64,000 nucleotides of DNA. It comes from Nocardia sp. NBC_00403 (GTDB lineage: Bacteria > Actinomycetota > Actinomycetes > Mycobacteriales > Mycobacteriaceae). The notes under the pieces are model-generated. The model saw only the letters and a program-made list of their open reading frames with translations. It ran no database searches and was not told the origin of the DNA. The position numbers and the translations under genes were made by a program. Location of the stretch: positions 2,852,001-2,916,000 of the forward strand of contig NZ_CP107939.1 of the NCBI RefSeq assembly GCF_036046055.1, written 5' to 3'. Position 1 is the stretch's first letter. Each line of letters opens with the position of its first letter. Below are positions 9,801 to 18,316 of the stretch, piece after piece.

Positions 9801-12800
9801 AATGGGGAACGGGCTGGTGCCCAAGACATTGCATGTGGACGAGCCCTCCCCGCACGTGGACTGGGCTGTCGGCGCGGTGCGCCTGGCCACCGAAGCAGTG
9901 CCGTGGCCGGAGACCGGAAGACCGCGCCGCGCGGGCGTTTCCGCGTTCGGAATCAGCGGCACGAACGCACACGTCATCCTCGAACAAGCTCCGTCCGAAC
10001 GGGACGGGCAGGGACGGGACGGCGCCGAAGGGGACGGGCCCGGAGGCGGTGACACCAGACAGCGCGGTACCGAGGGGGACGGGCCCGGAGGGGGTGCCGC
10101 CGGACAGCGCGGTACCGAGGGGGACGGGCCCGGACGGGGTGACACCGGACAGCGCGGCACCGAACGCGGCGACCGTGATCTGCGCGGCACCGGACGCGGC
10201 GACCGTGATCTGAGTGGCGCTGGACACCGCAACCGGGGCTCGGACAGCACCGGACAGGGTGCCACCCGACGGGACGATCGTGGACATCACGGCACCGAGC
10301 GGGGCAGCGGAACGGATGAGCGCTTCGCGTGCCCGCCGAATCCGGTTGTGCCGCTGGTCTTCTCGGCATCGACAACAGCGGCTCTGGCAGCTCTGGCGGG
10401 ACGGCTCGATGCCCTCCTGAGCGCAGGCGCGGTACCAACGGATGTCGGCTACTCCCTGACCACGACCCGCGCGACGTTCGAGCATCGGGCGGTCGTGCTC
10501 GACGCCGATCGTGACGACCTGGCCGCGCTGATGTCGGGGATACCCGGCGCCGCGGTCACGGGGCATGCCGACCTCAGCGGGGGAGCGGTGTTCGTTTTCC
10601 CGGGGCACGGGGCCCAATGGGCCGGGATGGGGGCCGAACTGCTCGCTTCGGCCCCGGTCTTCGCGGCCGCGATGGCCGAGTGCGAGGACGTGCTGTCGGA
10701 GTTCGTCGACTGGTCGTTGACCGAGGTCATCGCCGATGAATCAGCCTTGCGCCGAACCGAAGTCGTGCAACCGGTGCTCTTCGCAGTCACGGTTTCGCTG
10801 GCCCGGCTGTGGCAGCACCACGGCGTCGAGCCTGCCGCCGTGATCGGTCATTCTCAGGGCGAGATCGCTGCCGCGCACATCGCAGGCGTCCTGTCCTTGC
10901 GTGACGCGATCCGAGCCGTCGTCCGCCGAGGCGAACTGTGCACCGAGTTGAGCGGCATGATGTTGTCGGTCGGATCGGTCGAGGACGTCGAGCACTATCT
11001 TGCCGCTTACCCGGCGGTGAGCATCGCCGCGCGCAACAGTCTCTCCTCGACCGTGCTGGCGGGAGATGCCGAATCTCTCACCGCACTGGCGAAGGATTAC
11101 CGCGATACGGGCAAGTCGGCCCACGTTGTGCCGATCGGCTACGCGTCGCACTCGGCGTATGTCGAGCCCATCCGTGACCGGCTGCTGGCAGACCTGGCCG
11201 AACTGAGCCCGCAGCCGGCGCACATTCCCTGGTATTCGACGGTTACCGGCCAACCGATGACCGGCCGCGATGCCGACGCAGGCTACTGGTACGACAACCT
11301 GCGCCGCCCGGTGCAATTCGCCGCGACCGTGGAATCGCTTGCGGCCGCGGGGTTCAACCATTTCATCGAGGTCGGGCCCCACCCGGTGCTGACCACCGCG
11401 ATGCAGGAGACAGTCGGCGAGGGCGGCCTGGCAGTCGGTACCTTACGTCGCGGCCATGGCGGCCTGCGCCGGTTCGCCGGTTCGCTCGCTCAGGCGTATG
11501 TCCGTGGGCTGCCGGTCGATTGGACGAGATTCTTCGACGGCAGCGATGCTCGACGCATCGACCTGCCCACCTATCCGTTCCAGCGTGGTCACTACTGGGT
11601 CGGTCGAACGAGACAGTCGAGCGCGGCCGGGCTCGGCCAACAGGACATCACGCATCCGCTGGTGGCGGCACTCGTCGAGCACCCCGGCCGGCAGGGTGTG
11701 ACCTGCACGGGCCTGATCTCGCTGGCCGAGCAGCCCTGGCTGACCGATCATCGGGTGCACGGCGCGGTTGTGGTGCCGGGAACGGCCTTGGTCGAGCTGG
11801 CCGTACACCTCGGCCAACGGTTCGGCTGCCACCGGGTCGACGAGCTGGTCATGCCTGCCCCGCTGGTGGTGCCGGAGGGCGGCAGCGTCCGACTCCAGCT
11901 GCGGATGACAGAAGAAGAGGACAAGCGCGTCGTCGTGGCGGTGCACTCGCAGATCACCGGACAGGAATCCTGGACCGAGCACCTGACCGGTGCGCTCGTG
12001 CCGGAAACGGACACCGCGGTATCCGGGTTCGGGTCTGCCATCTGGCCGCCGCAGGGAGCGCAGCGCATCGATGTCGACACCGTGTACGAGTCGCTCGTCG
12101 AGGCGGGTGTCGCGCACGGCCCGGCATTCCGTGGGCTGAGTGCACTGTGGCGGCGCGACACCGAACTCTTCGCCGAAGTCATACTGCCCGATGACCTTTC
12201 GACCGGGTCTTTCCTGTTGCATCCCGCTCTGCTCGACGCGGCGTTGCATCCGATCGTGGTGACGCAGGACCACACCGATACCGCGGTGCAGTGGCCCGGA
12301 GCGGGTGCCGCTCGTGGACAGGGCGAGTCGGCTCCTGGCCCACGACCAATGCTGCCGTTCGCCTGGCGGGGTGTGAGCCTCTTCGCGACAGGGGCGACGG
12401 CGTTGCGAGTGCGGTTGCGTCCCGAGGCCGATCGACAAGGTGAGATCGCCCTGGATATCGCCGACGACCTCGGCAGGCCTGTCGCACGAGTGGAGTCGCT
12501 GATCTGCCGCCGCACCGACGGCATGCCACCGGGTAGCGCCATCGCGCCGAACACGCTGTTCCGGATCGGCTGGAAGCACGCGGGCCAACGGTCCGGCGAC
12601 GACCGTGAGCTGCTCGACGTCAGCGCCGTGCCCGAGCTCCGAACCGCGCTGAATCTCGTGCTGACCGCTCTGCAGCGCAAGGTAGTCGAACAAGCCGGAT
12701 TGCTCGTGCTGACCAGGAATGCCGTGGCCACGGCGGATTTCGAGGACACCGATCCCGTGCAGGCCGCCGTATGGGGCCTGGTTCGCTCCGCCCAGCGGGA

Positions 12801-15165
12801 GCATCCGGGCCTGTTCGTCCTCGCCGACACCGACGACCCGGCCGCATTCGAGCGGGCAGTGCCGGTGGGGGAAAACGAGTTCGCGGTTCGCGCCGACTCG
12901 GTTCTCGTCCCTCGCCTGATCAGGCAGCGAGCAGTCCGAACACAGACAGCCGCGAATGCCGGCCGCGCTGCGTTGGTGACCGGTATTGCGCTGGTGACCG
13001 ATGATGCTGCGCTCGTGACCGGCGGCGCTGCGCTCGCTACCGGTGGCGCTGCGTTGGTGACCGGTGATGCTGCGTTGGTTGATGGTGCTGCGTTGGTGAC
13101 CGATGGTGCTGTGCCTGCTATGGGTGGCGCCGCATTGGTGGTCAGTGATCCCGCGCTCCTGCCCGACGGCGCCGCGTTTGTCACCGATGATGCTCTGCTC
13201 ACGACCGACGGCACTGTCCTCGTGACCGGCGGGACCGGTGGCCTCGGGCGGCGGATGGCCAGGCACCTGGCCGAGCGGCACCGCGTGCGGCACCTGGTGC
13301 TGATCTCACGGAGCGGATCCGATGCCCCCGGTGCGCAGGCGCTGCGTGCCGAACTGGCGGATCTCGGTGCCGACGTGCGCATCGTCGCTTGCGACGTGGG
13401 CGACCGTGCCGCCCTCGCGGAAGTAGTGGCAGGCATCGATCCACAACACCCGCTGACCGGTGTCGTACACGCGGCGGGGATCGTCGACGACGGGGTGCTC
13501 GGTGCGCTGAACGCGGATCGAATCGAGAAGGTGCTGTGGTCGAAAGCCGATGCGGCGCGGCATCTGCACGAGCTCACCCAGGACCTTCCGGTCCGAGTAT
13601 TCGTCTTGTTCTCCTCGATCGCCGGTCTGCTCGGCAGTCCCGGCCAGGCCAATTATGGTGCCGCGAACGCCTATCTGGACGGATTGGCAGCACATCGCCG
13701 GGCGCGGGGTCTCCCCGCGGTTTCGGTGGCCTGGGGTCTGTGGCCGCAGGCCACCGGGATGACGAGCACGCTGACCCCCGCTGATCACGCCAGAATGTCG
13801 CGCAACGGCATACTCGCACTCTCCGACGCGGACGGTCTCGCGCTGTTCGATGCCGCACTCACCGCCGGTCCGGCGCTGTTGGCAGCGATGCGCGTCGATC
13901 TCGCCGCGATCGGCTCGACACCAACGGCGCCGATCTGGCGCGAGCTCGTCCGTCCCGTGCCGGAGTCTGCCGTCCCGGCGACCCGGTCCGTGGCGACTGC
14001 CGCTACATCATCGGACTCGCTTCGTCGCCAACTCACCGGACTCGACAGCGCCGATCAGGTTCGGCTCATCGAGGACCTGGTCACGGGTCGCGTCGCGGCG
14101 TTGCTTGGCTACCGAAATGCGGCGGCGGTGGCGCTGGATCGCAAGTTCCTGGAGATCGGCTTCGACTCGCTGTCGGCGAAGGAGTTGCACGACGCCGTGA
14201 ACAAGGCGACCGGCCTCCGCTTACCGCTCATGGCCGTGTTCGACGCCGAGACCCCCGGTGCGCTCGCGATGCGAGTGTGGAATGAGCTGATCGGGCCGCC
14301 GCGCACACCGGAGACCGAGCCGGTCGCGACAGTATCGCGGTACGAGGAGTCGGTCCGAGCGGTCGTTCAGCACGCAGTCGCCGCAGGCAACCCGGATGCG
14401 GCCTTCAGCGTGATGCGCGCGGCCGCGGACCTGCGGCCATCCTTCACCGACAGCGCCGATCGTGGCCCGCTACCTGCGGCAACCACCTTGACCGACGGAC
14501 CGCACCGCATCCGGCTGATCGCCCTCAGCTCGCCGATGGCCAATGGCGGTGTCCACCAGCATGCCCGGCTCGCCGCGCATTTCCGGGACGCAGTGCGTTT
14601 CTCGGCAGTGCCGTTGCCCGGCTTTGCGTCCGGCGAGAAACTGCCTGCTTCCGCTGAAGCCGCTCTCACCGCGGTCGTGGACGGCGTGCTCGGTGCCGCA
14701 GCGGACGAGCCCTTCGTACTGCTCGGCTACTCGTCGGGTGGTGCGCTGGCGTATGCCGCCGCGCGTCGCCTGGAACGCAGCCCCGAGGCTCGGCTGGCCG
14801 CGCTGGTGATGATCGACACCTTCCCGATCGATGACCCGGCGGTCCCGATCGAGACGATTCTGCGCGAGATGTTCGTGGATGAGACCGGTATCGCCGGACC
14901 CACCGGTGACCGGCTCTCGGCCATGGGCCGCTGGCTCGCGGTGATGTCCGGCATGGACTTCGCCCCGATCGAGGTACCGGTGTTGTTCGTTCGGGCCACG
15001 GAGCCGTTCGCCCCCGGTGCCGGGGACCCGGCCCGCTGGCAGACGCGGCCGTTCCACGACACCCACGATCTTCGGATCGTGCGATCGGATCATTTCGGTC
15101 TGGTCGGCCGGGATTCCGAGCACACTGCGCAGGTCGTCCGCGAATGGCTCGACGAGCGTTTGTGA
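6853..15165 (+). CDS. Aryl-primed single-module type I polyketide synthase (AL-ACP-KS-AT-DH-KR-ACP-TE)
   Basis: The protein has 2770 residues; ATG at 6853 follows GGGAG. In order: AMP ligase (about 1-520; LLPSSGTTSLRQKI, SHWGMSEVG, CTPTGKIARRRL), carrier protein (GMKSL, Ser570), ketosynthase (VDTACSSS, Cys794; EAHGTGT; KSNLGHA), a repeat-rich linker (about 1054-1150), acyltransferase (GHSQGE, Ser1334) with the YASH motif at 1430-1433 that marks methylmalonyl-CoA, dehydratase (HRVHGAVVVP, His1633; LLDAALHP, Asp1795), a heptad-repeat segment (about 2037-2122), ketoreductase (VTGGTGGLG; Tyr2268; B-type VDD motif), carrier protein (GFDSL, Ser2439) and thioesterase (GYSSG, Ser2627; SDHFG, His2747). 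There is no enoylreductase. The ligase-ACP front recalls mycobacterial FadD22, which loads 4-hydroxybenzoate. Predicted output is an alpha-methyl aryl-acrylate unit, unless the module iterates. Confidence 0.93.
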   Translation: MRHTLPSLFEAAADAGGAQPAVFVDGGYRSWAQWRAEAHALARGLQDLGIGQGDVVAVHLPNCWEFLTVHVAVAAAGATMLPLHMGLGANELRSLLARTRAATLVGTADRMHGLLAELRAGSPALTHVLVVGDADFAPNDVLALEDMARRWAGTTPLPVQVGPDDPFVLLPSSGTTSLRQKICVHTHDALISNAVTVAADGRARGTDTIISASLFTHLFGLLSVHVSLVTRGRQALLRGWDVRELLRLAAASEAGVLYAVPAQIRDIVSQLGASGDDGGIRLTEVRASGAAIPAPLVEDARRLLGARVISHWGMSEVGAGLYTRPDDPLHAATSGVGRPVTGGQVRVVDEAGNPCGTGETGELQFRGPSMFTEYFEEPELTRNALTVDGWLRTGDRAVLNEDGTVAFRGRDAEVINVGGVKFSASEIEMLLDDLPGPRLLAVVGRPDDRLGEYPCLVVTLRAGAALTLREVTAHLAAKGVAEYKIPAELIVQEEIPCTPTGKIARRRLAAMLDGDVSRAQSVWVRRMLALPPSERLRHALDLVREQVRVVLGDPGSIGPDQVFTDFGMKSLTAVRLRAAVSEAIGFALPATTAYDLPTPNLLARHLCELLAEKSPVGTPATSNHARPAAQDPVVVVGMGCRLPGDTTSPDEFWELLVAGRETLGEFPTDRGWGFDPDATFTRRGSFLRDAAWFDSAFFGISPREAMTMDPQQRLLLETTWEALEHAGIDPNSLRDTETGVFVGAMASDYLPRTYESVTNSDVGAMTGNAGGVASGRISYVLGLRGPALTVDTACSSSLVALHLAARSLRAGECSMALVGGATVMSTQATFAEFARQGALAADGRCKSFAAAADGTGWGEAVGVLVLERLSDARRAGHRVLGVIRGSAVNSDGTSNGLTAPNGHAQQRVIRRALADAELDPSDIDAVEAHGTGTTLGDPIEAQAILATYGQDRERPLLLGSMKSNLGHAQAAAGIVGTIKMLMAMGNGLVPKTLHVDEPSPHVDWAVGAVRLATEAVPWPETGRPRRAGVSAFGISGTNAHVILEQAPSERDGQGRDGAEGDGPGGGDTRQRGTEGDGPGGGAAGQRGTEGDGPGRGDTGQRGTERGDRDLRGTGRGDRDLSGAGHRNRGSDSTGQGATRRDDRGHHGTERGSGTDERFACPPNPVVPLVFSASTTAALAALAGRLDALLSAGAVPTDVGYSLTTTRATFEHRAVVLDADRDDLAALMSGIPGAAVTGHADLSGGAVFVFPGHGAQWAGMGAELLASAPVFAAAMAECEDVLSEFVDWSLTEVIADESALRRTEVVQPVLFAVTVSLARLWQHHGVEPAAVIGHSQGEIAAAHIAGVLSLRDAIRAVVRRGELCTELSGMMLSVGSVEDVEHYLAAYPAVSIAARNSLSSTVLAGDAESLTALAKDYRDTGKSAHVVPIGYASHSAYVEPIRDRLLADLAELSPQPAHIPWYSTVTGQPMTGRDADAGYWYDNLRRPVQFAATVESLAAAGFNHFIEVGPHPVLTTAMQETVGEGGLAVGTLRRGHGGLRRFAGSLAQAYVRGLPVDWTRFFDGSDARRIDLPTYPFQRGHYWVGRTRQSSAAGLGQQDITHPLVAALVEHPGRQGVTCTGLISLAEQPWLTDHRVHGAVVVPGTALVELAVHLGQRFGCHRVDELVMPAPLVVPEGGSVRLQLRMTEEEDKRVVVAVHSQITGQESWTEHLTGALVPETDTAVSGFGSAIWPPQGAQRIDVDTVYESLVEAGVAHGPAFRGLSALWRRDTELFAEVILPDDLSTGSFLLHPALLDAALHPIVVTQDHTDTAVQWPGAGAARGQGESAPGPRPMLPFAWRGVSLFATGATALRVRLRPEADRQGEIALDIADDLGRPVARVESLICRRTDGMPPGSAIAPNTLFRIGWKHAGQRSGDDRELLDVSAVPELRTALNLVLTALQRKVVEQAGLLVLTRNAVATADFEDTDPVQAAVWGLVRSAQREHPGLFVLADTDDPAAFERAVPVGENEFAVRADSVLVPRLIRQRAVRTQTAANAGRAALVTGIALVTDDAALVTGGAALATGGAALVTGDAALVDGAALVTDGAVPAMGGAALVVSDPALLPDGAAFVTDDALLTTDGTVLVTGGTGGLGRRMARHLAERHRVRHLVLISRSGSDAPGAQALRAELADLGADVRIVACDVGDRAALAEVVAGIDPQHPLTGVVHAAGIVDDGVLGALNADRIEKVLWSKADAARHLHELTQDLPVRVFVLFSSIAGLLGSPGQANYGAANAYLDGLAAHRRARGLPAVSVAWGLWPQATGMTSTLTPADHARMSRNGILALSDADGLALFDAALTAGPALLAAMRVDLAAIGSTPTAPIWRELVRPVPESAVPATRSVATAATSSDSLRRQLTGLDSADQVRLIEDLVTGRVAALLGYRNAAAVALDRKFLEIGFDSLSAKELHDAVNKATGLRLPLMAVFDAETPGALAMRVWNELIGPPRTPETEPVATVSRYEESVRAVVQHAVAAGNPDAAFSVMRAAADLRPSFTDSADRGPLPAATTLTDGPHRIRLIALSSPMANGGVHQHARLAAHFRDAVRFSAVPLPGFASGEKLPASAEAALTAVVDGVLGAAADEPFVLLGYSSGGALAYAAARRLERSPEARLAALVMIDTFPIDDPAVPIETILREMFVDETGIAGPTGDRLSAMGRWLAVMSGMDFAPIEVPVLFVRATEPFAPGAGDPARWQTRPFHDTHDLRIVRSDHFGLVGRDSEHTAQVVREWLDERL
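10031..10215 (+). repeat. In-frame minisatellite in the PKS KS-AT linker
   Basis: Three 45-bp units (period set by GGGACGGGCCC at about 10031, 10076 and 10121) encode EGDGPGGGDTRQRGT-like 15-mers. They are followed by two 30-bp units with CGCGGCGACCGTGATCTG at 10165 and 10195, which encode RGDRDLxGxG 10-mers. Both periods are multiples of three, so the frame is kept. The encoded segment is Gly/Arg/Asp-rich and probably disordered. Confidence 0.9.
12961..13218 (+). repeat. 21-bp repeat array encoding AALVTGG-like heptads before the KR domain
   Basis: About a dozen degenerate units, most of 21 bp and a few of 18 bp, encode AALVTGG, AALATGG, AALVTGD, AALVTDG and related peptides. The last unit, TVLVTGG, is itself the first strand and nucleotide-binding loop of the ketoreductase (VTGGTGGLG). 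The array therefore looks like repeated copying of the 5' edge of the KR domain. Confidence 0.88.
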
Positions 15166-15270
15166 CCGACGGCTGAGGTGCCGGATAAGGCGGACGTGCT
15201 CGATGATTATGTGCCTGCCGCCCCGCCACCTGCGGGCCTGAATACTTGCCATGGTTGCTCGTGAGTCGAC

Positions 15271-15311
15271 AAAAAGGGCCAGGTCAGAATGTTTCCGCTC
15301 TGACCTGGCCC
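15271..15311 (-). terminator. Intrinsic terminator of tRNA-His
   Basis: A 13-bp perfect stem (15276-15288 with 15299-15311, GGGCCAGGTCAGA) has a 10-nt loop and, on the minus strand, is followed directly by TTTTT. It lies a few bases beyond the 3' end of the tRNA. Confidence 0.92.
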
Positions 15312-15317
15312 GTAGAG

Positions 15318-15391
15318 GGTGGCTGACGGGACTCGAACCCGCGACAGCCAGGATCACAACCTGGTGCTCTACCAACTGAACTACAGCCACC
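15318..15391 (-). tRNA. hisT: tRNA-His (GTG anticodon)
   Basis: Read on the minus strand, GTGGCTG pairs with CAGCCAC to close the acceptor stem. The anticodon arm is CCAGGTTGTGATCCTGG with anticodon GTG, and the T arm contains GGTTCGAGTCC. A G precedes position 1, as expected for the extra G-1 of histidine tRNAs. The CCA end is not encoded. It lies next to orn as in M. tuberculosis. Confidence 0.96.
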
Positions 15392-15561
15392 ATCGCCGGT
15401 GAATCACCGGCGCGGTAGATATTAGCGTGTAACCCCCTGGAGTCCCTAATCGGTTATCGGTGTGCCGTTTGTACTGGGCTTTTGGCGCGCCGCGGGGTTT
15501 GCGGTGCGCCCGGCAACACCGGGCCATTCGCGATTCCGCCGATCCGGTGCCGGCGGCGGGG

Positions 15562-16197
15562 TTACTCGGCGTCGGGCTGGGCGGCCGCTGCGTTCTTGTT
15601 GTTGCCGAGTTCGTTGGCGATGGCGGAGATCTCGGCAGTCGACGGGCCGGGTGCGGCGACGAACGCGGTGCGGCGGTAGTACTCGAGCTCGCGGATTGAT
15701 TCCTTGATGTCGGCGAGGGCGCGGTGGGTGAGCCCCTTCTCGGGCTGGCCGAAGTAGATGCGCGGGTACCAGCGGCGGCACAGCTCCTTGATGGAGCTCA
15801 CGTCGATCATTCGGTAGTGCAGGTGGGTATCCAGCAGCGGCATGTCGCGGGCGATGAAGCCACGGTCGGTGGCGATCGAATTGCCCGCGAGCGGGACCGT
15901 GCCCGCGAGCGGCGCGTACTCACGGATGTAGTCGAGGACCTGCTGCTCGGCCTCGGCGAGGGTGACCGTGGAGCGGCGCACCTCTTCGGTGAGACCGGAA
16001 CGCGCATGCATTTCGGCGACCACCGGTGGCATGGCGGCCAGCGCCTCGTCGTCGGCGTGGATGACGATATCCACGCCCTCACCCAGAATGTTGAGGTCGC
16101 TGTCTGTCACGAGTGCGGCCACCTCGATCAGCTTGTCGCTGTCGAGACGAAGGCCGGTCATCTCGCAATCCATCCACACCACGAATTTGTCGGACAC
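15562..16197 (-). CDS. orn: Oligoribonuclease
   Basis: This 211-residue DEDDh exonuclease degrades 2-5-nt RNA and pGpG to mononucleotides in the cytoplasm. It shows WMDCEMTGL, the central [18 protein letters not shown] and the C-terminal [11 protein letters not shown] motif, so the acidic and His ligands are all present. The start is GTG at 16197 (VSDKFVVW); a GGAGGA sequence upstream is further away than usual. A short Asn/Ala-rich tail follows the conserved core. It is divergent from the ATPase gene, with tRNA-His downstream. Confidence 0.96.
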   Translation of the reverse strand: MSDKFVVWMDCEMTGLRLDSDKLIEVAALVTDSDLNILGEGVDIVIHADDEALAAMPPVVAEMHARSGLTEEVRRSTVTLAEAEQQVLDYIREYAPLAGTVPLAGNSIATDRGFIARDMPLLDTHLHYRMIDVSSIKELCRRWYPRIYFGQPEKGLTHRALADIKESIRELEYYRRTAFVAAPGPSTAEISAIANELGNNKNAAAAQPDAE

Positions 16198-16356
16198 CCG
16201 AGCAACACTAGCGGTGTCCTCCGGTGGTGGCTGGGTTGAGCCCTCTGTACGCGACCAGCGGCGATAGAGTTTGCGGGAGTTCGGCGTAGGCGTTTGTGGC
16301 ACGACAGCTAACACTGCGAAAGCAGTCACAGTCAGACCAAAGACGGAGGACGCGCG

Positions 16357-18153
16357 ATGACCACTCCCCAGGAGAAAGCGGCCGCTGCCCGCAAGGCCGC
16401 GCAGGAGGCGGCGCGGGTCGCCGCGGAAGCCGCCGCCGCGGAAGCCGCAGAGCGCGAGTTGGCCGAACAGGAGGCCGCGGCCACCTCGGGTGCGGCCGAT
16501 GGCGCCGATGCGGTGGCGGTGGCAGCCGAGTCCCGGGCAAAGGCCGCCGCCACGGCGGAGACCGCTGCCGTGACCGCCGCGGTGGCCCAAGCTACGAAAG
16601 CGGCAGCATCCGACACCGCGATTTCGGCGGAGCAGTCGCCCGCGCAGCAGATCGCCGCTGGCTACGCGTTCGACGGCGAGGCGCTCGCGCTCGGCTCCGT
16701 GATTGTCGACGGGGAAGTCGATCCGACTGCGCTGGTGCGGATTCCGATGCGCACATTGAACCGGCACGGCCTGGTCGCGGGCGCCACCGGCACCGGTAAG
16801 ACGAAGACGCTGCAGGGCATTGCCGAGCAGCTCTCGCGCGCCGGAGTGCCGGTGGTGCTCGCGGATGTCAAGGGCGACCTTTCCGGTCTTTCCCAACCCG
16901 GTCAGCCGAACGAGAAGCTGAGCGCGCGGGGGCTGGAAACCGGTGCGGGGCAATGGCAGCCGTCCGGATTTCCGACGGAGTTCGTCTCGCTCGGCACCGG
17001 TGGCATCGGGGTGCCGATCCGCGCGACCATCACCGCCTTCGGTCCGGTGTTGCTCAGTAAGGTGCTCGGACTCAACGAGACTCAGGAATCGACGCTCGGA
17101 CTGATCTTTCACTGGGCGGACCAGCAAGGGCTGGGTCTGCTGGATCTGAAGGATCTGCGCGCGGTCATCACTCATCTGACCAGTCCGGAAGGCAAGGAAG
17201 ACCTCAAGGGCATCGGCGGGGTCTCGGCGGCGACCGCCGGGGTCATCCTGCGCGCGCTGGTGAACCTGGAGGCCGATGGCGGCGACACCTTCTTCGGTGA
17301 GCCGGAACTGGATCCGGCGGATCTGCTGCGTGTCGCGGGCGGGCAGGGCGTGATCACCCTGTTCGAGCTCGGTGCCCAGGCGGCGCGGCCGGTGATGTTC
17401 TCGACCTTCCTGATGTGGGTGCTCGCCGATCTGTTCCAGACCCTGCCCGAGGTCGGCGATGTCGAAAAGCCCAAGCTGGTTTTTATTTTCGACGAGGCGC
17501 ACCTGTTGTTCGCCGACGCGTCGAAGGCCTTCCTGGAGCAGGTGGAGCAGACGGTCAAACTGATCCGTTCCAAGGGCGTCGGCGTGTTCTTCTGCACCCA
17601 GCTGCCGACGGACATCCCGAATGCCGTGCTCTCCCAACTGGGTGCGCGTATCCAGCACGCGCTGCGCGCCTTCACACCCGCCGATCAGAAGGCGCTGTCC
17701 AAGACGGTGCGGACCTATCCCAAGACCGGCACCTACGATCTGGAGCAGGCGCTTACCTCACTGGGCACCGGCGAGGCCATCGTCACCGTGCTCTCGGAGA
17801 AGGGTGCGCCGACTCCGGTGGCGTGGACCAGGATTGCGCCGCCGCGCTCGCTGATGGACACCATCGGCGACGAAGCGATCAAGTCCCGCGCGCTGTCGAG
17901 TTCGCTGTTCGGCAAGTACGGCCAGACCATCGACCGCGAATCGGCTTACGAGATGCTCGCCGCGAAGGTTGCCGCGGCACAGGAGAATGCGGAACCGCCC
18001 GCGGCGCCCGGGCGTTCCACGAGGGCCGCCGAGGAGGACTCGGCCGCCGAGCGCATCATGAAGAACCCGGCCGTAAAGAGCTTCCTGCGTTCGGCCGCTA
18101 CCGTGGCGGGTCGCGAGATCAGCCGCAGTATCTTCGGCACCCGCAAACGCTGA
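16357..18153 (+). CDS. HerA/DUF853-family ATPase (Rv2510c homologue)
   Basis: This 598-residue P-loop ATPase has Walker A in [10 protein letters not shown] (Lys148), Walker B in [13 protein letters not shown], and the DUF853 landmarks [14 protein letters not shown] and [12 protein letters not shown]. The first 90 residues are almost entirely Ala/Glu/Arg and probably form a long helix or coiled coil, an addition to the family core. Related proteins are HerA-like DNA translocases of unclear cellular role. ATG at 16357 follows AGACGGAGGACGCGCG. The pairing with orn in divergent orientation is conserved in mycobacteria. Confidence 0.9.
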   Translation: MTTPQEKAAAARKAAQEAARVAAEAAAAEAAERELAEQEAAATSGAADGADAVAVAAESRAKAAATAETAAVTAAVAQATKAAASDTAISAEQSPAQQIAAGYAFDGEALALGSVIVDGEVDPTALVRIPMRTLNRHGLVAGATGTGKTKTLQGIAEQLSRAGVPVVLADVKGDLSGLSQPGQPNEKLSARGLETGAGQWQPSGFPTEFVSLGTGGIGVPIRATITAFGPVLLSKVLGLNETQESTLGLIFHWADQQGLGLLDLKDLRAVITHLTSPEGKEDLKGIGGVSAATAGVILRALVNLEADGGDTFFGEPELDPADLLRVAGGQGVITLFELGAQAARPVMFSTFLMWVLADLFQTLPEVGDVEKPKLVFIFDEAHLLFADASKAFLEQVEQTVKLIRSKGVGVFFCTQLPTDIPNAVLSQLGARIQHALRAFTPADQKALSKTVRTYPKTGTYDLEQALTSLGTGEAIVTVLSEKGAPTPVAWTRIAPPRSLMDTIGDEAIKSRALSSSLFGKYGQTIDRESAYEMLAAKVAAAQENAEPPAAPGRSTRAAEEDSAAERIMKNPAVKSFLRSAATVAGREISRSIFGTRKR

Positions 18154-18316
18154 GCGGGTTGTGTTCAGGTAGCCGGCAACCCGCTGCGCATCGGGCTGGG
18201 GGTAGCAGCAGCAGGATCGGAATGAGCAGCGTGCCGAAGCTGGTGCAGTCCGTCGGCCGAGCCCGGAGCGCGAGTGCCGGTCGTGACGTTGGTCAGCGTC
18301 TGGTCGGCGCAGTGGG

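Noticed and set aside
10031..10215. CRISPR or non-coding repeat array
   Set aside because: Units are contiguous, have no spacers, and keep the PKS reading frame.
11443..13652. Two long minus-strand frames opposite the PKS
   Set aside because: They lie antisense to the AT, DH and KR domains. The histidine/serine-rich text they encode is the antisense of the repeat arrays, not a protein family.
15318..15391. tRNA-His as the integration site of the PKS cluster
   Set aside because: No second copy of the tRNA 3' end was found at the far border near 1.1-1.6 kb, and no integrase lies in the cluster.
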